Of a DNA stretch of 23,333 nucleotides, positions 13,379 to 21,337 are shown piece by piece (the first letter of the stretch is position 1; each line of letters starts with the position of its first letter). The notes beneath the pieces are model-generated. The model did not search any database and was not told where the DNA came from. It saw only the letters and a program-made list of their open reading frames with translations. The stretch spans positions 1 through 23,333 of the forward strand of contig CALFXW010000220.1 in NCBI GenBank assembly GCA_937957805.1. Reading direction: 5' to 3'. A program made the translations under genes and the position numbers. Source of the DNA: an uncultured Sphingopyxis sp. Its GTDB lineage: Bacteria; Pseudomonadota; Alphaproteobacteria; Sphingomonadales; Sphingomonadaceae.

Positions 13379-13712
13379 ATACCGCCTTGATCAGCCGTCG
13401 TTCGACAGGTGCCAATATATTGGCGAGCAATTGCCCGCGTTTCAGCGTCTGCCCGCCCTCCCCCACCAAGGCCCACATGCCCTGACGCTGGCGCAGGTCG
13501 GGGCATTTCATGATGCGGATTTCGGGGCGTTCGGCGGTGCGGCGAAAGGCCGAAAAAATTGCCGCATCGCGGGTAAAATCCATCGCATAATCGCGCCAAT
13601 GGCCTGCCGCGACCATCCGGCCATATAGGTCGAGTATTGCCGCCAATTCCCGCCGGTCGAACCCCACCTGATGCTGGGGTGACGGCGTGGGAAAGGGGGT
13701 GACAATGCCCAT
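13377..13712 (-). CDS. DUF2794 family protein
   Basis: The 111-residue protein matches the alphaproteobacterial DUF2794 family. The core is FDRRELAAILDLYGRMVAAGHWRDYAMDF (about 18-46), then AIFSAFRRTAERPEIRIMKCPDLRQRQG, then LKRGQLLANIL near the end. Function of the family is unknown; it is a small cytoplasmic protein largely limited to Alphaproteobacteria. It starts 18 bp after the stop codon of the serine acetyltransferase-like gene on the same strand, so the two are likely co-transcribed. Confidence 0.88.
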   Translation of the reverse strand: MGIVTPFPTPSPQHQVGFDRRELAAILDLYGRMVAAGHWRDYAMDFTRDAAIFSAFRRTAERPEIRIMKCPDLRQRQGMWALVGEGGQTLKRGQLLANILAPVERRLIKAV

Positions 13713-13730
13713 GCGCGCCTGCTTGGCCCC

Positions 13731-14471
13731 CTAAGTCGCCTTGCGCGCACGGACACGGCGCAGCGGCGGGGGCGCACCATCATCCTCGCTGACCGTTGTG
13801 CTGCGGGCATTGTCGCGGTCCGCCATCAAGGCGGCGATGCGTTTTTGCATGTCCGCCAACTGGCATTGCAACAGTTCGAGTTTCTGGCTGTTGGGGTCAA
13901 ATTGGTCGCAGCAAGGCGTGCCATAGGGGACGAAATCCTGCGTCTCCGGCTTCACCTCCACCAAGGTCGGCTTGGCAGGGATGCCGACCATCGTCGCACC
14001 TGCTGGCACATCCTTGTTCACCACCGCATTGGCCCCGATGCGCGCGCCATCGCCAACCAGCACCGGCCCCAAAATCGCCGCGCCGAGCGAGATGATGACC
14101 CCATCACCAATCGTCGGGTGCCTTTTACCCCCTTGCCCATTGGTGGGGTTGGTGCCGCCCAGCGTCGCCCCCTGATAAATGGTGACATTATTACCGATCA
14201 CCGATGTTTCGCCGATGACGACAAAGCCGTGGTCGATGAACAGATTGCGCCCGATTTTCGCGCCGGGGTGAATGTCGATAAGGGTGAAGCTGCGCGCAAA
14301 ATGGTTGACCGCGCGAGCAAGGAAAAACAAATCCGCCTCATACAGCCAGTGCGCAATGCGGTGCAGCCCCAGCGCCCAGACACCGGGGTAGAGCATGATT
14401 TCCCACAGCGAACGCGGCGCGGGGTCGCGCGCCTTGATGGAGGAGAGGTAGGAGAGAAAATTATCGATCAT
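13731..14471 (-). CDS. cysE: Serine O-acetyltransferase (EpsC-type, CysE family)
   Basis: The protein has 246 residues from ATG 14471 (AAGGGGGC upstream). It transfers acetyl from acetyl-CoA to L-serine to give O-acetylserine, the precursor for cysteine. The left-handed beta-helix is clear: IDIHPGAKIGRNLFIDHG, then VVIGETSVIGNNVTIYQGATLGG, then GKRHPTIGDGVIISLGAAILGP, then IGANAVVNKDVPAGATMVGIPAK. Catalytic His residues lie in the DIHPG and IDHG motifs. The N-terminal helical part is short, as in EpsC-type enzymes. A C-terminal extension has CCDQF and a coiled coil (LELLQCQLADMQKRIAAL), common in alphaproteobacterial members. It is divergent from oxyR. Confidence 0.9.
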   Translation of the reverse strand: MIDNFLSYLSSIKARDPAPRSLWEIMLYPGVWALGLHRIAHWLYEADLFFLARAVNHFARSFTLIDIHPGAKIGRNLFIDHGFVVIGETSVIGNNVTIYQGATLGGTNPTNGQGGKRHPTIGDGVIISLGAAILGPVLVGDGARIGANAVVNKDVPAGATMVGIPAKPTLVEVKPETQDFVPYGTPCCDQFDPNSQKLELLQCQLADMQKRIAALMADRDNARSTTVSEDDGAPPPLRRVRARKAT

Positions 14472-14591
14472 GGGTTTGCCCCCTTTTGTCGATGGTCGGG
14501 CGGGCACAGCCTGCCCCCCGCGAACCGCGCCCCCTGCATTATGCAGTATTGGGGCGGCTATGCGCCATAACAAGCATGGACTGAAAGCATT

Positions 14592-14621
14592 TTTCAATCA
14601 ATAATGCCCCATTGATTGAAA
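14592..14621. promoter_or_regulatory. Perfect 11-bp inverted repeat in the cysE-oxyR intergenic region
   Basis: TTTCAATCAAT (14592-14602) and ATTGATTGAAA (14611-14621) are perfect inverted repeats with an 8-base spacer, ending about 10 bases before the oxyR ATG. The size and symmetry fit a LysR-type regulator site. Autoregulation by OxyR is the likely role. This placement, overlapping the ribosome-binding area, suggests repression. Confidence 0.6.
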
Positions 14622-14631
14622 GAGCGATTTT

Positions 14632-15552
14632 ATGCAGGCCTATCTGCCGACCTTCAAACAGTTGCAATATCTGGTGGCGCTGCACGCGCACGGCCATTTT
14701 GGTCGCGCGGCAGAGGCAAGCTTTGTCACCCAATCGACGCTGTCGGCGGGGATCCGTGAATTGGAAAACCTGCTTGGGCTGATGCTGGTCGAACGCACCC
14801 GCCGCGTCGTGCGTTTTACCCCGCTGGGCGAAGCGATTGTCGAACGTGCGCACCGCATCTTGCGGGAGGCGGAGGCGCTGACCGAACTCGCCGCCGCCGC
14901 TGGCACCCCCCTGGTCGGCGCATTGCGGATGAGCGTTATTCCCACCATCGCGCCCTTTCTGCTGCCCTCGCTGCTGCCGCGCCTGCGTCGGGAGCGGCCC
15001 GACCTCAAGCTCTATCTGCGCGAAGAAACCAGTCAGGCGGCGTGCGACAGCCTGCACCAGGGGCAGGTCGATTGTGTTTTATTGGCGCTGCCCTTTGCCT
15101 GTGGCGATGTTGAAACTGCCCTTTTGTTCGACGACCCGATATTGCTCGCCGTGCCCCAAGCGCTGGACAGCAATTTGCCCGAAATTGTCGCCCCCGAAGC
15201 GATTGATGCCAGCCAGATGTTGTTGCTGGAGGATGGGCATTGCCTGAAAGACCATGCGCTCGCCGTCTGCAACCGCCCCGATTTGCGTGGGTCAGCGCAG
15301 ATGCTCGGCACATCGCTCCATACATTGGTGCAGATGGTGGACAATGGCATCGGCGTTACCATGGTGCCGCAAATGGCGCTCGATGCCGGACTGCTCGATG
15401 GCACACGCATCCACGCGCACAGCATCGCAACGAAGAGCGAGGGGCGGCAGATTGCGCTGATCTGGCGCCGCAACAGCCCGCGCAGCAGCGAATTTGAACT
15501 GCTGGCCGATATTTTGCGCAAACATCATCGTGTGCTTACCCCCCAAACATAG
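14632..15552 (+). CDS. oxyR: Hydrogen peroxide-sensing LysR regulator OxyR
   Basis: The 306-residue LysR protein begins with a winged HTH (FKQLQYLVALHAHGHFGRAAEA, then QSTLSAGIRELE). A substrate-binding domain follows. The redox pair is visible as C204 and C213 in LLLEDGHCLKDHALAVC, spaced 9 apart like C199/C208 of E. coli OxyR, with TSLHTLVQMVDNGIGVTMVPQ also matching. On oxidation the pair forms a disulfide and activates catalase/peroxidase-type genes. No such target gene is seen in the window. Extra Cys (138, 148, 157) are present. It is divergent from the serine acetyltransferase and has an inverted repeat just upstream. Confidence 0.93.
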   Translation: MQAYLPTFKQLQYLVALHAHGHFGRAAEASFVTQSTLSAGIRELENLLGLMLVERTRRVVRFTPLGEAIVERAHRILREAEALTELAAAAGTPLVGALRMSVIPTIAPFLLPSLLPRLRRERPDLKLYLREETSQAACDSLHQGQVDCVLLALPFACGDVETALLFDDPILLAVPQALDSNLPEIVAPEAIDASQMLLLEDGHCLKDHALAVCNRPDLRGSAQMLGTSLHTLVQMVDNGIGVTMVPQMALDAGLLDGTRIHAHSIATKSEGRQIALIWRRNSPRSSEFELLADILRKHHRVLTPQT

Positions 15553-15556
15553 GGTT

Positions 15557-15576
15557 CAACCTTGGGCAAAAGGTTG
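15557..15576 (+). terminator. Hairpin after oxyR
   Basis: CAACCTT and AAGGTTG form a perfect 7-bp stem with a GGGCAA loop, five bases after the oxyR stop codon. No T-run follows, so termination would be weak or Rho-assisted. Confidence 0.5.
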
Positions 15577-15675
15577 CAATTCACAACCCGGCGCGGCATC
15601 ATCCGTGCCAATACCGCCCCCTTGCCACTTGAAACGGGTCAAAAATCGGGGTGAGAATTGCCGGAGGGGGCTTGG

Positions 15676-17220
15676 ATGAACAGCGTCGTTGCGACTGAAA
15701 CAGCACCGGATATTTTGCCGGATATTTTGGACATCGCCATCATCGGCGCGGGGATTTCGGGGATCGGCATGGCCGCGCACCTCATCGCCAAATGTCCGGG
15801 CAAAAAATATGCGATCATCGAACGGCGCGAAAATCTGGGCGGAACATGGGATTTATTCCGCTATCCCGGCATCCGTTCGGACAGCGACATGCACACGCTG
15901 GGCTTTGTTTTTGAACCATGGCGGCACGAAAAATCGATCGCCGATGGGCCATCCATCCTCGAATATCTGAACCGCATCGTCGATGAACGGGGGATCAGGC
16001 AGAATATCCGCTTTGGGGCCAAGGTGCTTGGCGCGGATTGGCATGCAGCCGATGGCTGCTGGCATTTGTCGATGGCGGGGGCGGATGGCCAATCATCCGT
16101 GCTTCGCGCACGCTGGCTCTACCTTGGTTCGGGCTATTATGATTATGACAGCCCCTATGAAGCGCCGATTGCCGGCAAAGCCGATTTTGCAGGACAGATA
16201 ATCCACCCGCAATTCTGGCCCCAAAACCTCGATTATAGTGGCAAGCGCGTCGTCGTTATCGGTTCGGGGGCAACCGCGGTCACCATCGTCCCGTCCTTGG
16301 CCGCTGGCGGCGCTGCCCATGTCACCATGCTGCAACGCACGCCCACATGGTACGCGACGCGCCCGGCAAAGGATGGCATTGCCAATTTCCTGCGCCGTAT
16401 CCTGCCGGACAAAATGGCCTATGCCATCACCCGAACCAAAAATGTCGTCATGCAGGACATTATTTTCAAACGCGCGCGCAAACGGCCCGACAAGGTTGCA
16501 GCCTTTTTGACCAAGAAGACGCAAGCGGCATTGGGCGATAAATATGTCGCGGCGGATTTTACCCCGCCCTATGCGCCGTGGGATCAGCGCCTGTGTCTCG
16601 TCCCCGATAGCGATTTGTTCAACGCCATCCGCGCGGACAAGGCAGATGTGGTGACCGCCACCATCGACAAGATCGACGCCAGCGGCATCCAATTGAGTGA
16701 CGGGCGGCATCTGGAAGCCGACATCATCGTCACTGCCACCGGCCTCTCGCTCGCGGTGGCGGGCAAGATTGCGCTGTCGATGGACGGGGTGCCAATCACC
16801 CTTGCCGACCATTTTTATTACAAGGGGGCGATGTTCTCCAACATTCCGAATTTCTCTGCCGTATTTGGCTATTTGAACGCCAGTTGGACGCTGCGCGCCG
16901 ACCTTATTTCCGAATATGTCTGCAAGGTTCTGAACCATATGGACGCGGTCGGGGCCAATGTTGCCACCCCCGCGCTGGCGGACGATCATGGGATGGCGGA
17001 GGATGATATTTTCGACTTCTCCTCCGGCTATATCCAGCGCGGCCGCCACCTGATGCCGCGCAACGCGGTTGATCTGCCATGGCGGCTCAATCAGGATTAT
17101 CGGCAAGACAAGGCGGATCTGGCGCGATTGCCGATTGCCGATGGCGTCATCAGCTTCACCCATGTCGGGGCAGGTGCTGCCAATGACAGCCCGCCGCCAG
17201 AGGCTATCGCTGCCGAGTGA
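15676..17220 (+). CDS. Flavin-containing Baeyer-Villiger-type monooxygenase (EthA-like)
   Basis: The protein has 514 residues from ATG 15676, which has GGAGGGGG upstream. The FAD-binding Rossmann motif GAGISG is at 24-29 and GGTWDLFRYPGIRSDSDM lies at about 55-72. The Baeyer-Villiger fingerprint FxGxxxHxxxWP is perfect at 171-182 (FAGQIIHPQFWP). A second dinucleotide motif, GSGATA, is at 196-201. Such enzymes use NADPH, FAD and O2 to insert oxygen next to ketones or to oxidise sulfides; EthA relatives activate thioamide drugs. The substrate here is unknown. Its stop codon directly abuts that of the convergent LysR gene. Confidence 0.93.
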   Translation: MNSVVATETAPDILPDILDIAIIGAGISGIGMAAHLIAKCPGKKYAIIERRENLGGTWDLFRYPGIRSDSDMHTLGFVFEPWRHEKSIADGPSILEYLNRIVDERGIRQNIRFGAKVLGADWHAADGCWHLSMAGADGQSSVLRARWLYLGSGYYDYDSPYEAPIAGKADFAGQIIHPQFWPQNLDYSGKRVVVIGSGATAVTIVPSLAAGGAAHVTMLQRTPTWYATRPAKDGIANFLRRILPDKMAYAITRTKNVVMQDIIFKRARKRPDKVAAFLTKKTQAALGDKYVAADFTPPYAPWDQRLCLVPDSDLFNAIRADKADVVTATIDKIDASGIQLSDGRHLEADIIVTATGLSLAVAGKIALSMDGVPITLADHFYYKGAMFSNIPNFSAVFGYLNASWTLRADLISEYVCKVLNHMDAVGANVATPALADDHGMAEDDIFDFSSGYIQRGRHLMPRNAVDLPWRLNQDYRQDKADLARLPIADGVISFTHVGAGAANDSPPPEAIAAE

Positions 17221-18153
17221 TCAGCCGAGCATGGGGTGACCCTTTAGCGCACCAATCAGGTGCGCTGACAGCGCACGCACCCGCGCTGGGCGCAGGCGCG
17301 ACGGCGGGGTCAACAGGCGCAATGTCATGGGCGTACTGTGCCATTCGGGCAATATCGGCACCAAAGTCCCGCGCGCCAAATCATCGCGCAGCAGGAACAT
17401 GGGCAGTTGGCCGATGGCAAGTCCGGCGCGCAGCAAGGGCAACATCGCCTCTCCATTATTGGTGCGCAACGGACCATTGGGCTGGACGATATGGGTGCCA
17501 TGCACCGGGTGGGAGAGGGTGATCGGCGTGTCACGGCGCGCATGCCCATAGCCGAGCACGCGGTGCGCCGCGAGGTCGCGCGGCAATTCGCGCGCCAATT
17601 CACGCGGATGCGTCGGCGAGCCATGGCGCGCCAGATAATCGGGCGCGGCAACCATTTGTAGCGTAACCGGCGCGATCATCTGACTGCGCAGGCTGGAATC
17701 CACATGCGCCGCGATGCGCAGCGCAATATCGATGCCGTCAGCCACCAGATCGGCGCGCGCATCCGAAAGAATAAGGTCGATATCGACCGCAGGATGCGTT
17801 GTCAGAAAATCGGCCAGGGGCTCGGCCAAGCAGCTCATCCCCAAGGACAAGGGCGCGGTCAGCCGGATGGGGCCGGACAGGTCGCGCGCATCCTCCATCG
17901 CCAATTCTTGCGCCGCCACCCCGGCGGCCACCATAGTGCGGGCCTGTTCGACCAACGCCTCCCCCGCGAGCGTCAGGCTGATCTGGCGCGACGTGCGATG
18001 AAACAGCGCCATGCCGATCCGCGCCTCCAGCCGCGCCACCCCTTTGGACAAAGTGGCGGGCGACAGGCCGATCGCGGTCGCAGCCGCACGAAAGCCACCA
18101 TGTTCGGCCACCGCCGCGAAATGGGCCCAGCCTTCAAAATCGGGAATCGCCAT
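17221..18153 (-). CDS. LysR-type regulator, divergent from pirin-wrbA
   Basis: The 310-residue LysR protein has its HTH at about residues 5-65 (FAAVAEHGGFRAAATAIGLS, then ATLSKGVARLEARIG, then LFHRTSR). An effector-binding domain follows (SGPIRLTAPLSLG, then VDIDLILSDARADLVADGIDIALRI). The sequence style is of the CrgA/AaeR-like LysR group. It is divergently transcribed from the pirin-wrbA pair with 118 bp between them, so it probably regulates that pair. Repeated AGAAAC motifs lie in the intergenic DNA. Its stop codon shares TGATCA with that of the convergent monooxygenase gene. Effector unknown. Confidence 0.9.
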   Translation of the reverse strand: MAIPDFEGWAHFAAVAEHGGFRAAATAIGLSPATLSKGVARLEARIGMALFHRTSRQISLTLAGEALVEQARTMVAAGVAAQELAMEDARDLSGPIRLTAPLSLGMSCLAEPLADFLTTHPAVDIDLILSDARADLVADGIDIALRIAAHVDSSLRSQMIAPVTLQMVAAPDYLARHGSPTHPRELARELPRDLAAHRVLGYGHARRDTPITLSHPVHGTHIVQPNGPLRTNNGEAMLPLLRAGLAIGQLPMFLLRDDLARGTLVPILPEWHSTPMTLRLLTPPSRLRPARVRALSAHLIGALKGHPMLG

Positions 18154-18160
18154 GGCAATT

Positions 18161-18210
18161 GTTTATTATTAGAAACGATAAAATTCCATACTGGTCATTT
18201 CAGAAACAAT
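18161..18210. promoter_or_regulatory. Repeated AGAAACRAT motifs between the LysR gene and pirin
   Basis: AGAAACGAT (18171-18179) and AGAAACAAT (18202-18210) are direct repeats 31 bp apart, about three helical turns, on the same face of DNA. The first is the right half of GTTTATTATTAGAAAC (18161-18176) and the second lies in TTTCAGAAA, a near-palindrome. This AT-rich stretch is a good candidate LysR-binding and divergent promoter region. Confidence 0.55.
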
Positions 18211-18271
18211 GGCTTTGCCACATGATGTGCGCATGGGCACGGCATCACGTCGCGCCGTCCAGGAAATATAT

Positions 18272-18973
18272 ATGATTGACCATCGCCCCTTTGCATCGCT
18301 CGGCCATGCTGATCATGGCTGGCTAAAGGCAGCGCATCATTTCAGCTTTGCCGCCTATCATGACCCGGCGCGCATCCACTGGGGTGCGCTGCGCGTATGG
18401 AATGATGACAGCATTGCGGCGCACAGCGGCTTTGCCCCGCACCCGCACGCCGACATGGAAATCATCACCTTTGTCCATGCCGGGGCGATTTCCCATCGCG
18501 ACTCGCTGGGCAATGACGGGCGCATCGGTGCTGGCGAAGTGCAGGTCATGCATGCCGGCACGGGCATCACCCATAGTGAGATGAACCGCGAGGGGACAGA
18601 AACGCGCCTGTTCCAGATCTGGATTTTACCCGATGCCAAGGGCGGCCCGGCGGGTTGGGAACAGCGCCAATTTGCCAACCTTGCGGCGGGCGGCGGCTTT
18701 GTCACGCTGGCGAGCGGCATGGCGGGGGACAGCGCCGATGCGCTGTCGCTGCGCGCCGACGCGCGGGTAATGGGGGCGCGGGTTGCGGCGGGTGATATTA
18801 TCGAACATCGACTGGGCGCAGGACGCCACGCCTATCTCGTCGCCATCGACGGGCGCATCCGCATCGATGGGGTGGAAGCAGCGCCGCGCGACGGCATCGC
18901 CATCAAAGACCATCCCACAATCCGCATCGAAGCGCTGGAAGACACCCAAATCATCCTCGTCGAAACACGTTAA
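18272..18973 (+). CDS. Pirin family protein (bicupin)
   Basis: The protein has 233 residues from ATG 18272, which has AGGAAA upstream; a longer ORF from 18209 lacks a good start. The N-terminal cupin carries metal ligands H57 and H59 (FAPHPHADMEIIT) and H101 and E103 (GTGITHSEMN), corresponding to the iron-binding set of human pirin. The C-terminal cupin is shorter. Bacterial pirins have been described as quercetinases or redox-linked regulators. It precedes wrbA by 26 bp and is divergent from the LysR gene, forming the common LysR-pirin-WrbA arrangement. Confidence 0.92.
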   Translation: MIDHRPFASLGHADHGWLKAAHHFSFAAYHDPARIHWGALRVWNDDSIAAHSGFAPHPHADMEIITFVHAGAISHRDSLGNDGRIGAGEVQVMHAGTGITHSEMNREGTETRLFQIWILPDAKGGPAGWEQRQFANLAAGGGFVTLASGMAGDSADALSLRADARVMGARVAAGDIIEHRLGAGRHAYLVAIDGRIRIDGVEAAPRDGIAIKDHPTIRIEALEDTQIILVETR

Positions 18974-18999
18974 AATATTATCTGGAAAGGATATTCTGC

Positions 19000-19599
19000 A
19001 TGACCAAGATTTTGATCCTTTATTATTCGAGCTATGGCCACCTCTCTGAAATGGCCGAAGCACTGGCGGACGGCGTGCGCGCGGGCGGCGGCGAACCGAC
19101 CATCCGCCGCGTGCCCGAAACAGTTTCGCCCGAAGTGGTTGCAGCCGCGCATTTTCAGGTGAATGAGGCGCATGGTATCGCCAGTGTAGCCGAACTGACC
19201 GAATATGACGGCTTCATCGTTGGTTCCCCGACCCGCTTTGGCCGGATCGCCGGGCAAATGGCGGCGTTTTGGGATGGTGCGGGCAAACTATGGGCGACAG
19301 GCGCATTGCATGGCCGGGTCGGTGCCGCTTTCACCAGCACCGCCACCCAGCATGGTGGGCAGGAAACCACCCTGTTCAACATCATCACCAACTTACTGCA
19401 TTTCGGCATGACCATAGTCGGGCTGGATTATGGATATGCCGGTCAATCGGGGGTGGATGAAGTGCGCGGCGGCGCACCCTATGGCGCAACCACCATTGCC
19501 GATGGTGACGGCAGCCGCCGCCCCAGTGCGGCTGAACTGGGCGGCGCGCGTTATCTGGGTGAAAAAGTCGCGCGCATTGCCACCAAATTGCGCGACTAA
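19000..19599 (+). CDS. wrbA: NAD(P)H:quinone oxidoreductase, WrbA type
   Basis: The 199-residue flavodoxin-fold protein starts KILILYYSSYGHLSEMAEALADG, the FMN phosphate-binding loop. It contains GSPTRFGRIAGQMAAFWD (about 75-92) and FTSTATQHGGQETTL, both hallmarks of WrbA, and ends in GARYLGEKVARIATKL. WrbA enzymes reduce quinones by two electrons using NAD(P)H and FMN. AAAGGAT lies upstream of the ATG. The gene is 26 bp after pirin and is probably in one operon under the divergent LysR regulator. Confidence 0.95.
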   Translation: MTKILILYYSSYGHLSEMAEALADGVRAGGGEPTIRRVPETVSPEVVAAAHFQVNEAHGIASVAELTEYDGFIVGSPTRFGRIAGQMAAFWDGAGKLWATGALHGRVGAAFTSTATQHGGQETTLFNIITNLLHFGMTIVGLDYGYAGQSGVDEVRGGAPYGATTIADGDGSRRPSAAELGGARYLGEKVARIATKLRD

Positions 19600-19613
19600 G
19601 CCCCACCCTTTCC

Positions 19614-19647
19614 CATGCGCCCGCTTTGACGACGAGGCGGGCGCGTG
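19614..19647 (+). terminator. Hairpin after wrbA
   Basis: GCGCCCGC (19617-19624) pairs with GCGGGCGC (19637-19644). The stem extends to 11 bp with one wobble pair (19614-19647) around a 12-base loop. It lies 15 bases past the stop codon and has no T-run. Confidence 0.5.
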
Positions 19648-19752
19648 AACCCGCAGCGCGGCCCAAAGCAATCGCCGCTGCACTGGAAACTTCCACCTCG
19701 CATGTCTTGAGAGCATCGGTTAAAAACGCGCCCAACTATCAGGAGCGAAGAT

Positions 19753-20190
19753 GTGGGCGACCCAGTGTTGGCGGCACGGGCGGACGCCACACTCGCCAGC
19801 TTGGAGGGGAACGATGTCGAAGCTGCGTTGCTGATACGCATTTATCGTCGGTTCGACGTTGCATCGGCGGGCTATTGGCGTGGAACGACAGCATCGGACG
19901 AAGCACATGACGCCAAATTTGCGCAGCTACATGCCGCCGTGGATTCTTGTCGCATTGTGCGCCTGCGATATCGGGACTTGGAAGGCAGCGTCACCGAACG
20001 CAGCATATTGCCCCTCGCGCTGGTACACCCGCCGCAGGGGGTGAAATTACTCGCTTGGTGCGAAATGCGGCGTGATTTTCGCCAATTTTTTGTGCGCCAA
20101 ATTGACGAAATATTGGTTGGACAAGGCAATTTTCGCAGCGAGCGATTGCGCCTGTTGGCGCAATTAGTCGGCAGTTTTACAGCGGAATAA
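19753..20190 (+). CDS. WYL-domain protein lacking an N-terminal HTH
   Basis: The 145-residue protein corresponds to the C-terminal half of YafY-like regulators. The opening GDPVLAARADATLASLEG matches the linker before the WYL domain. The domain itself is RIVRLRYRDLEGSVTERSILPLALVHPPQGVKLLAWCEMRRDFRQF with FFVRQIDEI after it. Full-length relatives are about 230-320 residues with an N-terminal HTH, which is absent here; the upstream frame has no HTH and is stopped at about 19710. AGGAG lies 7 bases before GTG 19753, a good ribosome-binding site, so this may be a genuine short protein rather than debris. WYL domains bind nucleic acids or ligands and often regulate DNA-damage or defence genes. 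Confidence 0.7.
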   Translation: MGDPVLAARADATLASLEGNDVEAALLIRIYRRFDVASAGYWRGTTASDEAHDAKFAQLHAAVDSCRIVRLRYRDLEGSVTERSILPLALVHPPQGVKLLAWCEMRRDFRQFFVRQIDEILVGQGNFRSERLRLLAQLVGSFTAE

Positions 20191-20240
20191 TCGCGGCCAA
20201 AATATTTCCACCATTGCCGCCAATCGGTATAGGCGCAGCG

Positions 20241-20909
20241 ATGGACATGATCGGCGATATCGCGCTGCTGTTTCGCGACAGTGAGGCTTTGGTTATCGAC
20301 AAGCCGATGGGCTTGGCCGTCGATCCGCCGCGCGATGGCAGCGACAGTGTCACCGCGCGCGCAGCGGCTTGGGGGTTGGGATATTCCGAAATCCCCGCCC
20401 CCATCCACCGGCTCGACCGGGACACATCAGGCTGCCTCATCCTCGCGCGGAGCATCAAGGCACATCGCCGCCTGTCGCGCGCCTTTGCCGAAGGGCGGGT
20501 GGAAAAACTCTATTATGCCATAGTCGCGGGCCAACCCGATGCGGCAGAGGGGCGCATCGACATGCCGCTGGGCAAGAAATCGAGCGCTGCGGCGGGTTGG
20601 CGCATCGTCCCCGACCAACGTGGCAAGGCGAGCGTGACGCACTGGCGCCTCGTCGAAAGCCGGGGCGGATACAGCCTGCTTGCGCTCACCCCCGAAACCG
20701 GGCGCACCCACCAATTGCGTGTCCATCTGGCCAGCGGGCTTGGCCTGCCAATCATTGGCGATGCTGTTTACGGCAGGGCTGATACGCGCGGGATGATGCT
20801 GCACGCTGCGTCCATTCGCCTGCCGCGCGCGACCAAGGAAGATATTGCAGCGCGCGCGCCCATGCCGGAACGGTTTGCGGCGCTGGGCTTTGGTGATCCC
20901 CATGGCTGA
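20241..20909 (+). CDS. RluA-family pseudouridine synthase
   Basis: The protein has 222 residues from ATG 20241 (ATG 20247 is equally possible). The catalytic motif HRLDRDTSG (56-64) with D59 is intact. Other family motifs are LVIDKPMGLAVDP (about 17-29), EKLYYAIVAG, and RTHQLRVHLASGLGLPIIGDAVYG. Members isomerise uridine in rRNA or tRNA. It lacks an N-terminal S4 domain, so it is a short RluA/TruC-like form; the exact RNA target is not readable. It overlaps arfB by 8 bp. Confidence 0.9.
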   Translation: MDMIGDIALLFRDSEALVIDKPMGLAVDPPRDGSDSVTARAAAWGLGYSEIPAPIHRLDRDTSGCLILARSIKAHRRLSRAFAEGRVEKLYYAIVAGQPDAAEGRIDMPLGKKSSAAAGWRIVPDQRGKASVTHWRLVESRGGYSLLALTPETGRTHQLRVHLASGLGLPIIGDAVYGRADTRGMMLHAASIRLPRATKEDIAARAPMPERFAALGFGDPHG

Positions 20910-21318
20910 TCATGGGCATTGGCCGATCCCCGAAACGGCGATCAGCGAACGTTTTTTGACTGCGGGTGGCCCCGGCGGACAGCATGTCAACAAGGTGGCG
21001 ACCGCCTGTCAATTGCGCGTCGATGTCCATGCCCTGCGCTTGAGCGAGCCTGTACTGGCGCGGCTGCGCGCGTTGGCGGGGACGCGGCTCACCCAATCGG
21101 GTGAGCTTATCATCACCGCATCGCGCTTTCGCAGTCAGGAATCGAACCGGATCGATGCCCGGACGCGCGCCGCCGCGCTCATCGCCCGGGCACATGAACG
21201 GCGCGCCAAACGCATCGCCACCCGGCCGGGCAAGGCGGCAAAGGCGCGGCGGGTCGATGCCAAGAAAGCGCGCGGTGCGGTCAAATCAACGCGCGGCCGG
21301 GTTCCCACAGAGGGTTAA
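20902..21318 (+). CDS. arfB: Ribosome-rescue peptidyl-tRNA hydrolase ArfB (YaeJ)
   Basis: The 138-residue protein has the GGQ motif (25-27) in TAGGPGGQHVNK, which hydrolyses peptidyl-tRNA on stalled ribosomes. The C-terminal tail is Lys/Arg/Ala-rich (HERRAKRIATRPGKAAKARR), as needed to enter the empty mRNA channel. The SRFRSQESNR segment is also typical. I chose ATG 20902 because it overlaps the end of the pseudouridine synthase gene and starts at the conserved PIPETAISERF region; the longer frame from 20845 lies inside the upstream gene. It forms a compact group with that gene and msrC. Confidence 0.94.
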   Translation: MADHGHWPIPETAISERFLTAGGPGGQHVNKVATACQLRVDVHALRLSEPVLARLRALAGTRLTQSGELIITASRFRSQESNRIDARTRAAALIARAHERRAKRIATRPGKAAKARRVDAKKARGAVKSTRGRVPTEG

Positions 21319-21337
21319 CGGCGCTACACCCGCGCCT

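Noticed and set aside
16093..17163. Minus-strand ORF inside the monooxygenase gene
   Set aside because: The plus-strand frame carries the full Baeyer-Villiger fingerprint and two Rossmann motifs; the antisense frame has none.
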